Shown: positions 33,585 to 45,455, numbered from the stretch's first letter. The stretch is 64,000 nt of DNA from Erodium maritimum (GCA_963921825.1 OY997592.1:62888336-62952335), one strand, 5' to 3'. The notes: generated by a model from the letters alone, not told the origin. Numbers and translations are program-made.

Positions 33585-36302
33585 TGTCAAGCCCCAAATC
33601 CGATATTGACCAGACCCGAGATATGACTTAGCAAAATTAAATAAAAGTAATTTAAAAGCGATTAAAATCTGAAAGTAAGTGAATAATATAAACCAACATA
33701 TCCAAAACCCTGAGTCCTACGCTCAGTCTTATACAAGAGTCGAAATTAAAACAGTATGTCTCTAAGAAACAGGAAATAAACTCGGGCCTCCGCTAGCTCC
33801 CAAGCTCTATGTAACCCTCTAAGCCAGATCATAGCTAATACCTGTAGAAAACATAGTAAGGGGAGAGCTTGACGCTAAGTAGGAAAACACCAAAACGCTT
33901 GCCCAATTAAGTAGTATTAGTACGCTCTGAACCAAAATCCTAACAATTCCAAGGAGAAAGGCAACAATGAGAAAATTGACCCCAAGATAACCAAACCTCT
34001 AGTTACTCCACTACAATCCATCCCGGAAGGTTCCGCCCAAAACACTTTCACGACTGACTCACAGATAAACCGGAAACAACACCGTCAATTTCAAGGAAAA
34101 CAACACGCAGGAAAACCATCAATAGGCAAACACAATCCAGTCATTCACAATAACACACAACTCGTAACCATCGCACGGTCTCGGGAGCAACCCGCTCGGC
34201 CCGCCGTAGCCGCACGCAACTTTCCCCTAACACACAATCAGGAGATACAGTCGACCTCATCGCGGCACACAGCGTTTTACCGATCGACGGAAGACAGGGA
34301 AATCGCCTCTTCGCGGCATGGTCCCTCGCGGAACACAACATATCGTTTTACCGAGTACTAATCGGAAGGTAGGGAAACCACCTCTTTGCGGGACACATCG
34401 TTTTACCGACTCTAGGTCGAAAGGTAGGGAAACCACATTTCTCATGTAACCACGGTGCCACAATCACAATCACAGTCACAATCACAATCTCAATTCACTC
34501 CCGTAATCATCACGTACTTACCATAACTTACCGACACCACACTCAACGTGGTAACCCCACCGGCTCAACCGGTATCCATTCCCTAATGCCCACAATTCAA
34601 CATATCTTATACACAGAATCAAACTAATCAAGTCACCAACATGCATCACAAAGTTCACCTCTACTCATTTTCATGTTCGTTATTTATTAACCGTTCAAAC
34701 AACACAAAGTACACAATTAAACCCAATCATCAAACAATCCTACAGGCGCGACATGACCTGATTCTACCAGCACGGCATACCAACACCTACGGTACGACAT
34801 GGCTCGTAGGTGGTTCGCAGTTTATAAGACTACTCTAGTTAATCACATCCTATATGCATACTAGTTATTTATCCGATTTATCAAGGTTTCCCTATATGTG
34901 TTCTAGTACGTCCGTAATAAAGTAAGGTTCCGAGGTATTTCCCTACCTCTCAGTCTCTATTTGGATCGCATAGCTGCTGACGTCCGGGCCTACCTCCGGT
35001 CTTCTCCACGATCGAGGTCAAAGCCTGGGTTTAACAAAAAGGACGGTAATCAGTCCCGGTCCAGTCCATAACAGTCCTATAATTTTATCAAATAAGTCCG
35101 ATGAATCTTTCCTCTTTAAATCCTTTAATTTTAAATTGTTTTAATTAATTAATTAATTAGTTAAATTTGTCTGACCCGGATCCGACCCGAGTTCGAAACC
35201 CGGACCCGAATCCGACCCGGTCCAGAACTCAGACCCGCACCTGACCCGAGCCCGACCCAAACCCGGATCCAGACCCGACCTAGACCCGGATCCAGACCCG
35301 AGTCCAGAACCAAGTACAGGCCCGAGTCCAGACCCAAGTCCAGGCCCGAGGCCCAAACTAAGCTGGATCCCAAGGCCTAGTTGGGTCGAGTCTTGGTCTG
35401 GACCAAAACTCGGTCCTGGCCCAAGCCCGTCGCTTGGCTCTGGCCAGAGCTGGGAACGAGGCACGACGAGTTAGGGTTCCGACGAAGCTGAGGACGGCGG
35501 CAGAGGCAAAGCCGGGGTTTTTCTCGACGGTGGCGACGACGTCAGGGATCGGAGTGACGAGGGATTGGTTGATGGTGCGAGTTCAGAGCCCCTCCGTCCA
35601 GATCTGACGGCGTGGAGGCTTCACAGACGTTGGAGCTCAGATCTGGAACTCTAGAGTTCCGACGAGCCTCTCCAACCGAGCTCGGCCAGCTCGAGCTCGC
35701 GTGCGTGCGATTTTCAGGGAAAGGTTGGACGGGGAAGGTGAATCGAGCCTGGAGTAAAGCTCACCTTCGCTGGATCTCTCGTGGCCGGGGAGGCGTGGCT
35801 CGAGCGAGGACGGCAGCGGGATTCACGTCGACTCGAGGAGGAAGAAGGGAGAGAATGAGGGGGGTTTTGGTGGTTTCTGGCACGGGGCGTGGAGATGGTG
35901 TTCCAGCGTCGTTCTGGTGTCGCGGTGGTTCGGTTTGAGGCCGGAAAGACGTCGCCGTCGTGTATGGTTCGAGAGGGAGAGAGATAAGGCGAGAGAGAAG
36001 AGGGAGGAAGCGAAGCGATGTCTCGGGAAGCGTGCGAGCAAATGAGGACGAAGCTGTAGCGTTGCTAGGGTTGGGCAAAGGGTTGGGCTTGGCTTCGCTT
36101 GTTGGGCCTGGTTCTCTGAACGGGCCTGGCAGCATGGGTCTGGCTCAGCTGACTGGTCTGGCAGGCTCGGCCCAATGTCCCCTTCTTTCCTTTTTTGTTC
36201 TTTTTTTTAATTCGATCCAAAATTCAACCCGTTCTCCAACCGACGACGTTCCAAAATTAATAATTTAACTTATTAATTCTTTTAACCGAGGCGGTCTTTA
36301 CA
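33585..36302 (-). mobile_element. Solo long LTR (2.7 kb), exact 5-bp TSD, inserted in the LINE ORF2
   Basis: TGTCAAGCCCCAAATCC at 33585 and CGGTCTTTACA at 36302 are the ends, flanked by AGTTC on both sides (33580-33584 and 36303-36307). The LINE ORF2 frame resumes directly across the site. Length and ends match the LTR at 14961-17625, but the sequence is far more diverged, so it is a separate subfamily. It contains tandem repeats of about 70 bp (about 34255-34440, unit with CGTTTTACCGA and GGTAGGGAAACCAC) and a GACCCG-rich array (35165-35400). Confidence 0.85.
35165..35400. repeat. GACCCG-type hexamer array in the solo LTR
   Basis: Irregular repeats of GACCCG(A/G) with GATCC and GTCCAG variants run for about 230 bp. 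On minus this gives long Gly/Leu/Ser open frames with no similarity to a protein; they are repeat artefacts. Confidence 0.8.
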
Positions 36303-36580
36303 AGTTCTCCATCCTTTGCTGAACTCTACATCATCCCTACTCCCTTCTACCTTTCTCTCACTTTCATTGGATTCTCTTAAACTCATGTCAAATCCAAGTT
36401 GTCGACCCAAATCCAGGTCGTCGAACCGTCGCCTTATACTCGCCCTGACCCTGACTCGACCGATTAATCGGGTACAACTTAACAGCGCCCGACTCTTAAA
36501 ATCTTGGCGGCACAGACAAAGGGGTGAATTTACCAACCAAATTGTCATCATCTCATCCCCAATCTAAATGATCTAACTGG

Positions 36581-37214
36581 TTGATAAATAAAAAGTCATT
36601 ATTGTTACAATATAACTATAATTGGATATTTAACTAGCATGTTAAACTTTTAGTTGAGTTGGTCCTTTAATATAATATCATGTTTTAATACCTCATGGAC
36701 TTAGGTTCAAACTCTACTTTTTACAAAAAAAATAGTTTTTTTCTTAATTTGTTCAAAATAGGTCAGCCCTTATATTTCTTCTCAAATGAGCTATCTCTTC
36801 TCCTAAATATTTTACCTCTAAATTTATAAACGGATTTATCCATAATTTTTTTTTAAATATAATTATAATTAAACTTTTGGTTATCAATTTAAGTTTTTAT
36901 CATACCCAAAAAAAGTCATTAGATTCATTTAAGCATTGCCACAATTAACCTATAAGAACCAACGGCCCAAAATCACTGTCAGAGTACAAGAATCAATATT
37001 GCCACAGCATTGCATAATTAAGATATGTGTACACAAAATAAAGACAATCAAAACAAACGGACAATCCAGAAGAAGAAAAAAGATGCGACTCACAATGGTT
37101 TACACCACTGTGACACCGTCATCTCTTACACCTTAACAACTTAAAACTTGACCCCAAATCCATCTTCTTTCCTCTTATCAAACTCTTCTCACCCACCAAC
37201 CCCTTCTCTCTTCA
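36581..37214. other. AT-rich intergenic DNA and 5' region of the propeller gene
   Basis: No gene or repeat recognised to about 36900. The last 200 bp, CT/CA-rich just before 37215, should be promoter and leader of the downstream gene. No TATA box that I would commit to. Confidence 0.5.
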
Positions 37215-39338
37215 ATGATGAAACTTCCTCTTTACTATCTCGTACTGCTAATCCTATCACCCGCAGCGGCGGTCCATCAAGCCTCAAGCAGTAGCAGCAT
37301 CATCTTCGCTACACTCGGTAGACCTGACTACGCTTTCGACATCTACACCCTCCCTACCACCTCCCCTTCCTCAACCAACGAGCTCCAACTCACCGACGGC
37401 GTTTCCGTCAATTTCAACGGCCACTTTCTCGCCTCCCCTCTGACCTCTCCTTCACCCGACCAATCCCCACCTTCTATCCACCTCGTCTACGTCACCGAAC
37501 GCAACGGCACATCCGATATTTTCTACGACGCAGTCTATTACGATGAACCCCGCCACACCAGATCTCGATCAGCTCTCGATGCCCCAACTCAGTTCCGGGT
37601 TCGGGCTCGGATCCAGGTCCCTCTGCTATCCAGTGTCCACTCCGGAAAATCTGTGCCTTCCATGAAAGATAGACCGTCCCTGGTTGGTCAACACTTGGTC
37701 TACATCTCCACCCATGAAAACTCCGGCGTCCCCAGGACGAGTTGGACCGCGGTTTACTCCACTCACCTCGAATCGGGCCTCACCCGGAGGCTAACTCCAC
37801 ACGGCGTCGCCGACTACAGCCCCGCCGTCTCTCCCTCGGGTAATTGGACGGCTGTGGCGTCGTACGGGAAGGCAGGCTGGGGCGGAGAGGTTGAGGAACT
37901 CGGTACGGATATTTACATGTTCCTGACTCGGGACGGGACTCAGCGAGTCAAGGTGGTTGAACACGGCGGGTGGCCGAGTTGGGTCGACGATTCCACGATT
38001 TACTTTCACAGGAGAGGCGCCGATGGCTGGTGGAGTATATACAGAGCAATCTTACCGAGTCAGATGTCGACGATTTCTACCGACTCAGTCGTCGTCGAAC
38101 GAGTCACACCACCGGGTCTCCACGCGTTCACTCCGGCGACCTCGCCGGGTAACCACGACTTCATAGCCGTGGCTACAAGGAGGCGCGATTCTAGCTACCG
38201 CCACATAGAGCTTTTCGGCCTGGTGAGAAACGAGTTCAAGGAGCTGACTCGTCACGTGTCGCCGCGAACTCACCATCTCAACCCGTTCATCTCGCCTGAC
38301 TCGTCCCGAGTCGGTTACCACAAGTGCAAAGGCGACAGTAACGGTAGAAAAGGCCCGCTACTCTTCATGGAAAATCTCCAAATCCCAGAACCCGACCTCT
38401 CCATTTTCAGGATCGAGGGTTCCTTTCCGTCATTCTCACCCGCGGGTGACCGCATCGCTTACGTGGAATTCCCCGGAGTCTACGTAGTGAACCGGGACGG
38501 TTCGAACCGACGACAAGTATATCCGGAAACCGCCTTCTCAACCGCCTGGGACCCAGTTCGCGATGGAATTGTGTACACCAGCACCGGGCCCACTTTTGCC
38601 ACAGAGAGCACCGAGGTCGATATCATCTCCATCAACGTTGACCAAATCAGTTTCAGAAGGTTGACTACCAACGGGAAGAACAACGCATTCCCTTCTCCTT
38701 CACCGGACGGAAAATCGATCGTGTTCCGGTCGAGCCGGAGCGGTTACAAGAATCTGTACATAATGGATGCTGAGAACGGCGAAAGCGGCGGGCTCCGGAG
38801 GTTAACCGAAGGTCCATGGACAGATACGATGTGCAATTGGTCCCCTGACGGCGATTGGATCGCGTTCGCATCGGACCGGGAGCACCCAGGAACCGGAAGC
38901 TTCGAACTGTTCGTGATTCGCCCCGACGGGTCCGGGTTGAGGAAGCTGGTTCAGAGCGGGTCAGCCGGCCGAGCCAATCACCCATGGTTCAGTCCCGATG
39001 GGAAGAGTATAGTGTTTACTTCAGATTACTCCGCCGTATCGGCCGAGCCAATCTCGAACATGCATCATTTCCAGCCTTACGGTGAGATCTACATCGTTAA
39101 ATTGGACGGCTCCGATTTGAAGAGATTGACACATAATTCGTACGAGGATGGCACTCCTGCGTGGGGTCCCACCTACATTAAGCCTGTGGATATAGAGTCG
39201 CCAAACTATGGGCCCTACTGTTCCTTTGAGGACTTGCATTGGCTGAACGACATGCCAAACGGCAACGTTTCTGCCATGATTTCACCTTTGGTCTCTGCTA
39301 CACCAAGCTCAACTCAGGCTCATTGTGGCATGTATTAA
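37215..39338 (+). CDS. Secreted TolB/DPP6-N-like WD40-type beta-propeller protein
   Basis: Single-exon gene, 707 aa. It starts MMKLPLYYLVLLILSPAAAV, a typical signal peptide of about 20 residues, with a second Met directly after the first. The body is built of PD40/TolB-type propeller blades. The clearest are FPSPSPDGKSIVFRSSRSGY, then LYIMDAENG, CNWSPDGDWIAFASDRE, then LFVIRPDGSGLRKL, and HPWFSPDGKSIVFTSDYS, then IYIVKLDGSDLKRLTHNS. The protein matches the plant family annotated as DPP6 N-terminal domain-like / TolB-related, including in length; no C-terminal peptidase domain follows. Members are found in cell-wall fractions, but their biochemical role is not established. Several N-x-S/T sites fit secretion. 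It converges with CYCA1; the two stop codons lie about 255 bp apart. Codon use is GC-rich compared with the flanks. Confidence 0.93.
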   Translation: MMKLPLYYLVLLILSPAAAVHQASSSSSIIFATLGRPDYAFDIYTLPTTSPSSTNELQLTDGVSVNFNGHFLASPLTSPSPDQSPPSIHLVYVTERNGTSDIFYDAVYYDEPRHTRSRSALDAPTQFRVRARIQVPLLSSVHSGKSVPSMKDRPSLVGQHLVYISTHENSGVPRTSWTAVYSTHLESGLTRRLTPHGVADYSPAVSPSGNWTAVASYGKAGWGGEVEELGTDIYMFLTRDGTQRVKVVEHGGWPSWVDDSTIYFHRRGADGWWSIYRAILPSQMSTISTDSVVVERVTPPGLHAFTPATSPGNHDFIAVATRRRDSSYRHIELFGLVRNEFKELTRHVSPRTHHLNPFISPDSSRVGYHKCKGDSNGRKGPLLFMENLQIPEPDLSIFRIEGSFPSFSPAGDRIAYVEFPGVYVVNRDGSNRRQVYPETAFSTAWDPVRDGIVYTSTGPTFATESTEVDIISINVDQISFRRLTTNGKNNAFPSPSPDGKSIVFRSSRSGYKNLYIMDAENGESGGLRRLTEGPWTDTMCNWSPDGDWIAFASDREHPGTGSFELFVIRPDGSGLRKLVQSGSAGRANHPWFSPDGKSIVFTSDYSAVSAEPISNMHHFQPYGEIYIVKLDGSDLKRLTHNSYEDGTPAWGPTYIKPVDIESPNYGPYCSFEDLHWLNDMPNGNVSAMISPLVSATPSSTQAHCGMY

Positions 39339-39592
39339 TGTGTGCTAATTATAGCTTTTTATGGGTAATTCCTGTATCTGTATCTATAGCCTTTTTCAAT
39401 AACACATTAAGTAATTCTTAGCTTCTAAAATTCTGGGAAAATAGAACTTAATGATGAAACAAATTTTCCAAGGATGAGCTCTTACAATATTCACAAATCT
39501 CGTAACTAGCATCCAGATGAAAAATACTACAATGGAACTAAGTTGGTAGCTAAAGCTAATGAGTCATGATCGATCGATCACTAATGCAGTGT

Positions 39593-42322
39593 CTAATTGA
39601 AGCTGAGGAAGAACTCTGCAGGTATCAATGGAGGGCAGTACTTCTTGGCCACATACTTGTACTGAAAGCAACCAAAATTCGACAAATCTCAGTTTCTGAT
39701 GCATAGAAATTATATTCTGAGTATAAGGGGAGTTAGTGAAGGATTGTGATTACCTTGTGCTGACTGTATTTCTCCCTGATTGCGGGCAGTGTAGAGGTAA
39801 GACTGTCACAGCAAAGGCGGTGAAGATCCTTGACACAGTTTTTCAAATCGGAGGGCTGATAGAGTGTGTAATGTTGCAAAGTAGAATTCCATGGTCTCGT
39901 GGAAGGAGCAAGGATGAATTTGGCCAAGAAAATTGCAGAAGCAGCTACGAGAGATGGAGAGTAGCAAAGCATGTCGTACTCTAATAGAGACAACTCAGCA
40001 ATGTAATTGGCCATGCACTCCAAGTGCATTGAAGGAACCTCATTGACTCCTTGAGCAGCTCGAACAAATCGCCTCAAGAAACACTTGGCGGTCGGGGCTG
40101 TCATTTCAAATTTCAAGTAATTCAAAACAGCAGACTCCATGTCAAGAACCTGAAACATTATGTTTCACATTAAGTTTTCAGGAATCCAAAATTCAGATCA
40201 TGTTAAGTATGAATGGAACCATTATGTTTCACATTAAGTTTTCGGGAATCTAAAATTCAGATCATGTTAAGTATGAATTGAACCATTATGTTTCACATTA
40301 AGTTTTCAGGAATCCGAAATTCAGATCATGTTAAGAATGAATAAGAATAGCTACCTCCTCCTTGAAGTAGGTATTATCGGTTATGTAACAGAACTCCTCC
40401 ACCTGAGGCGCACAAATCTCCTCATATTTTCTGCCAATTACACCGTTTCTCTTCGTTAGAATTGTCATTTTCATAATTAAGTCGGAAAAATCACCAGGTG
40501 AAATGTGTTCTTACGTGGCAACCATCATGCAGGCAACACCAAGCAGCTGCAGCCTCTGCCTATTCATCGCATTGCCTGAAAGATACCGGTCTATGTAGTT
40601 CACCGTCAAGTATAGAGTATCAGGAACAAGCCTGTACTCTTCAGCAACCTCAACAAGCCAATCAACCAGTATTGCGCGCATGCTGGCATTTATGTCCTTC
40701 TGAACCTTATCCATGAAGTCTGGAGAAGGCCTCTTCTTCACCTGTAATCCAAATAAGATAACATCATTTCAGTAATAAAAAATGTTGTTTTGTCTGATTA
40801 TGACCATTGTTCTCTTAGGATGCAATAAAACCTTGTAATTAAAGTTTCAGGATGGTACCTCAGATGCACGCAAGTGCTTGTAAATGTCACAAGCAATGGT
40901 TGCACAAAACTGTGGATCATTGTAATTGGTATCAAGATTAGCCACTTTGCCATCCATCTCCATGTCTGTGATCACATCTCGGTTACAAATATCACCTGCC
41001 AGGAACATGAACACGAACATGAGATAAGCCATCTTAACACAAACTGTAAAGAATTAGGAGCTGAGCAAAGAAACCCAATTCACAGAAACAAGTTTAAGCA
41101 ACCTGCTGGTTCTGCATGATCTGAAATGCAGAGATTGGTGAAGGTCTTCCTCTGAATAGAATCAACAGCAGGGGCATCGTTTCTGTCAATGTATTCAACT
41201 TCAGGACTCCCGAACGAATCACAAGTAGACATGGACTCATCCAGAGACACAGAGTTTCCATCTGATATACTTGGAGAGACATCCATATTGCAAGGAGCAG
41301 GAAGAGCTGGAAATCTAGTGGCAGCTTCATCCCTTCTAGGGAGAGATGGTGCAGCCTTACAAGCACCAGCTCCACTTGATTTCACATTTGAAAGACCTAC
41401 AACTGAAGGAGAGGGTCCCTTTTTGGCTTTGGCAACTTTGTTTGCAGATGGTACCTGTGCAAATATCTAACTCAGTTAAACACAAATTCAAATGTTTGAA
41501 GAATTTATCTGCCAGAAAAGTACACACTACAGATATAAAGTGACACATTGCAGTAAAGGGTGGAGAAACAATGTCCCTCTAACTGTTTTCAAAAATTACA
41601 ACTTGAAAAAGGTGAATTTGGTGATTAGGCAAATCAAATTTTGGATCATATCATCTGAAGACATTGATTGTGTAAGATCAAACACTAAAGGACTCTGTCC
41701 CAAAATTAAGAATGTGATTCAAAGATACAATCTTCCTACAGTCGCATCCTCTTTAGATTATTTACTGTACATGAGAGGGCTTTAATGTGAAGGAAATAAG
41801 GAAATCAATTTCAATGATTTATTTCTTAATCTTCATTAAAACGAAACCTCAAATTAAAATTTCTTCACCTAACCTCCTATAATCTCGGCAACCCAATTTT
41901 TCGAAAGAATCAGAAAACCCATTTCACAAATTCAAGTAAACTTGAAGAAAAAACTAAACCCAGAAGACGAAGTCGCCGAAAAATCAACTGAAATAAAGAA
42001 ACTCAATCTTTTTCAGCAACTATCACACAAACAATTAAAATTCGTCAGGGAAAGGGAGCATTTTCTCAGCAATCAAACAAAGGCAATGATCAAATGCGGA
42101 TGTACCCACCATGGAAGATGTCAAGACTGTGGTCTTGGAAGCAGCGTGAGAGAAATTCCTCTGGTTCGTGATGTTGCCCAGAGGCGCTCTCTTCTTGGCC
42201 AAATGCGCCGGCGGAGCAGCCATAACCTTGCCCGCATTCTCCGACGATGAGGCATGACGCTTCGCCAGAGACGAAGACGTAGACGACGAAAACGACGATC
42301 GGCGATTCTGGGTCGTCGACAT
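39593..42322 (-). CDS. CYCA1: A1-type cyclin (CYCA1), 7 exons, 489 aa
   Basis: Mitotic A-type cyclin, the CDK partner in S to M phase. Exons on minus: 42322-42110, 41454-41103, 40995-40859, 40741-40515, 40430-40355, 40149-39754 and 39661-39593; phases agree throughout and borders are GT-AG. It begins MSTTQNRRSSFSSSTSSSLA. A destruction box RAPLGNITN lies at residues 45-53, for APC/C-driven proteolysis. The cyclin box begins near residue 255 with MRAILVDWLVEVAEEY, the A-type signature, then DTLYLTVNYIDRYLSG and KYEEICAPQVEEFCYITD. The C-terminal cyclin fold contains LKFEMTAPTAKCFLRRFVRA, and the end is KKYCPPLIPAEFF. The A1 subgroup is chosen from the N-terminus and FEMTAPTAKCFLRRFVRAAQ. The intron before exon 6 carries a three-copy minisatellite. 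Confidence 0.96.
40156..40347. repeat. Three tandem copies of a 64-bp unit in a CYCA1 intron
   Basis: Units start at 40156, 40220 and 40284, each CATTATGTTTCACATTAAG..., with only a few substitutions between copies. The array nearly fills the 205-bp intron between exons 5 and 6, starting 7 bp from the acceptor. Confidence 0.95.
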
Positions 42323-42468
42323 TTTGAAACGATAGACACCGAGAAGCTCTGTTTCTGGTTCGTTTGTTTCAGGGAACAAAGTGAGTGAGCCTTTTGTAGA
42401 GGTCTTCAAAATTCGTGGTTTTATTAAAAAATAAAAATAGGCTTTTTATAAAAAGAATGCTTTGGAGG

Positions 42469-42514
42469 CGGGGAATGAGATGATTTGAATTTCCGGCAGA
42501 TCCTGACCGTTGAT
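42469..42514 (-). promoter_or_regulatory. Possible cell-cycle motifs upstream of CYCA1 (E2F-like, MSA core)
   Basis: On minus, ATTCCCCG (42476-42469) fits the E2F consensus WTTSSCSS, and ATCAACGGTCA (42514-42504) contains the MSA core AACGG used by three-repeat Myb factors at G2/M genes. Both are 150-190 bp upstream of the start codon. Short motifs, so chance matches are possible. Confidence 0.4.
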
Positions 42515-43198
42515 GGAGCTCGGTATTCGTTAGGAGCGTCGGGGAGTGTGGGACCCACAAGGCTCCTTCTGTTATTTTGAATTTTGAAGACTTGAGGGTG
42601 GTGGTGTGCGCTGTGCTGTGTGACAGTAAATGCGACGTCGTCTCTGGGGTTTTTGAATAGCTTGAGGATCTTGGTCATTGGTCCGTAAAGTCACAGTCTG
42701 TCAGATTAGTGTCTGGTGTTCATGGTTTGTGATTTGCATTTTGAATTCAAACGGTAACTAGATTTGTCCACATGCAAATTTTGGAAGAAACAACTCATAG
42801 TAAAACATTACCAATACAGGTTCATAGCGGAATTAATTCAAACTTATATAATTATAAAATTCTTAATTACTCCTGCATGAACCTTCTAGTCAGAAATCAT
42901 TATTCCATAATCAAACTAGAATGTGTTTTGGCTTGCTTGTTGAGGTTAGAGATAGTAAAAATCCCAAACCGAATGAGGACTTAATGTCATTGTTCAACTA
43001 AGGTCAATTTAGATTTAATAATATTGAATTTGATTCGATCAAAGACTAAAAGTTTCTCATTAGCATCAGGGAGATTAACCTTGTCATGCCCTTTATTGTA
43101 TGTAATACAAATAAAATCTTCTTAATGGTTTAATATATTTATTATTTTTTATCAAGATCAAGTACGATAATGAGCGATTCAAGATTCGAAACTAAAGT
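42515..43198. other. Intergenic, no gene recognised
   Basis: Upstream region of CYCA1 followed by AT-rich DNA. No repeats or coding sequence seen. Confidence 0.5.
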
Positions 43199-43212
43199 GA
43201 CAATATGACTTT

Positions 43213-45065
43213 AGACCAAATGAAACGGCCCAATATACTATCAATTTTTCTCTTTTTGTTCTACCTTGATTTCCTTGTATGGCGAGTACTATTCGGTTAT
43301 TGTTGTCGTCAAGGGCTCTAGTAATCCTGCTAAGGGGGTTCATAAGGTCAGACGTAGACGTTCGGTTAAGGCAAGGGCATCCAAGGTTGTTGCTAGTAAA
43401 GGTAAGGCTAGTGATGTTAAAGGCATTTTCGGGGACTCACGTGGCAACCAAGGTTGTTGTCGGTAAAGTTAAGGCCGGTGTTGAGGTTTCTGGTAAGGTT
43501 TCATCGGTGGGGTCTCATGGTGTTCAGATTAAGTCTAAAGATATTGATTGGGTTGAGGTAGTGATGAAGATACAGAGTATTGTGGATCGTCATTCTCTTT
43601 TAGATACCCTCGATGAAACAGCTTTGACAAGAAATACGGGGAGTGAAATCTTACTGTACAATATGCCTTGGGAAACCTCGTCCGATTGGGTTTGCAACTA
43701 CCTAGTGATCTTTGGAGAGGTGAAATTTGTCACCGTTATTAAGAGACCAAATAGCAAAGGTCGGTTATTCAGTTTTGTAGTTTTTTCGTCTCCAACGTCG
43801 GCATCACAGGAAATTGAAACGCTCAATGGTTTCAAGCTTAATAGCTATACCCTTTTTCGTAGCATTAGCTTGGCCTAATAAAGGTCATAAGGGTACAGTT
43901 GTCTGATAGTCGGCGGTGACTCGAGTTGCAGAGGACCGGAGCATGTCGGTGGCTAGAAAATGGGGTTTGAGCTTGCTTGGTCAGTCTGATGTCCTGGCGA
44001 CGGAGTCTAACCCGAAAAATGTCGACGTTCCGGTGTTTGATGCGATTACCATTGAAACACAGAATCAGTGCTCTGTGTCAAAGGAAATCGTGGAGGTCTC
44101 TCAGATGCAGGACGACGACTCCAAGCCTGTGTGTTCGTCGGAGGAATTTTCAGATGGTGTCTCTCCGAGCCAGCTGGAGAGATCTTTGGTTTTAAATTCA
44201 ATTTCGAATTCTCATATTTCTCCAACGAAATTTCAGGAAGTGGATGCGATTGAGGATGATAGGGCTGATGTGAGCTCGGTTCAGTTGGAGACAGAGTATC
44301 AAGATCGTGATTTGGTTCAGGATCAGGTCTCCTATGGGCTTCAGACTGTTGGTGTGGTGGATTCTGTATCTGGGCTTCAAGATGTTGGGCTCAAGTTGTG
44401 TCCACAGCTCATATCGTGTTGTACGCCTTCTCCTGTGGCGGTAGTAAATGTGGAGTTTGAGGTCCCTTCGGCCCATTCTCCTAATATTGAGGATGGGCTG
44501 ATGGAGGGTAGTCCACTTGTTGGCCCTATTGGACTTGTTGACGTGGGACCGTCTCGCCCGGATGAGCCCTAGAAAGTTAGTCCTTGGAAGGATGCCTTAC
44601 TCAAGATAAGGGAGAGTCTCCCTCCCAAACATTTATCGGATTACTATACTATTAAGTGTATACCAAGGTCTTGTTCTTTGGAGCGGGAAAAACTTTTTAA
44701 TATCACCGATGTTAGGACACAAGTTGTGCAAGGTCGAAACGGACCTCAGCGTGGGTCAAAGGTTGTAGTTGTAGCTTCGTCTCATGGGACCGATGTGTGG
44801 ACTAAAATTCGTGAAATGGTTTCCAAGAAGAAAGATGTGCCGATCTGTCTCTGACCTCAGAAGTTGAGGAATGACGGGGATACCTCTTCGTTTCTCTTTG
44901 TTTTACGGTTTCTTTGTTTCGTTTTAGGAAAATGTTTGGCCTTTTAGCTCCCCGTACTAGACCTCCCTTGTAATAGTTTTGTTGGTCTTTAACCCTTAAG
45001 GCTCTTTCCTTTTCGGAAAGTGTCTTTTTCTAATAAAATTTTCGAGCTTATAAAAAAAAGAGATG
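43213..45065 (+). mobile_element. Second RRM-ORF1 retroposon without ORF2, with TSD and poly-A
   Basis: Codons 43279-43875 carry an RRM: SEILLYNMPWETSSDWVCNY and GRLFSFVVFSSPTSASQEIE. A second frame (43916-44570) is a low-complexity acidic region, and the same frame continues past one TAG to 44853 with SPWKDALLKIRE and VVVVASSHGTDVWTKIRE. The tail has AATAAAA and poly-A (to about 45060). ATATGACTTT flanks it (43203-43212 and 45066-45075); extending left, GA..ATATGACTTT matches 12 of 14. No reverse transcriptase. It has the same layout as 18301-19944 but the sequence is well diverged. Confidence 0.7.
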
Positions 45066-45455
45066 ATATGACTTTGAATTACATAATAATTATATTTAAA
45101 CTCTTATAGCATGTGTAGTTGAGACTCTTCTTATCTACTAACCGATAAGAAATAGGTCAGAAAAGTTCAAGATGTCCCCAAACCACAATGGAGAGGATGT
45201 TATTAGAGATTGTTATTTTATGTTAATTGCATAAATTTGTATTTTATTTGATTAATTAAATGCAACTTGTGTTGAGTTATACAACAAATTGATCCGTTTG
45301 AAATAATTATCAATTACAATAAGTAAAAATACATTACAAAAAAGCAATCGTTCTTAAATGTGTTCAACAATATTGTCCTTCAGTTGCCTATGAAGTGCCA
45401 CATCGTGAATTTTGGTAAAGTTTTTAGTGACTACACTGAACTTAAGTATAGGGCC

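Larger units (their letters stand above)
31015..36580 (-). pseudogene. LINE ORF2 relic (C-terminal part) interrupted by two LTR-element insertions
   Basis: Minus-strand pieces in order: about 36560-36303 (upstream coding, ending EFSKGWRT), then 33584 onward RAQSLVQEGAQRRVSGGNS, GGHNWIPTVSGHV, LFDPLSASEIIAIPL and HYRVKEAYKLIRRLKGRW. Next comes the zinc-binding zf-RVT block GCARCESVETKSHVFFECPD (about 33120-33060). Last is an RNase H domain (32737-32351: DMVESDSLGVVQAINGND). This is the usual 3' order of plant LINE ORF2. The polymerase and endonuclease domains are absent. Several stops and shifts break it. The 3' tail with oligo-A appears left of 31098 (about 31015), beyond the inserted LTR element. 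The element is 5'-truncated and dead. Confidence 0.78.

Noticed and set aside
35153-35464. Long Gly/Leu/Ser-rich open frames on minus
   Set aside because: They are produced by the GACCCG hexamer array; all three frames stay open and no protein signature is present.
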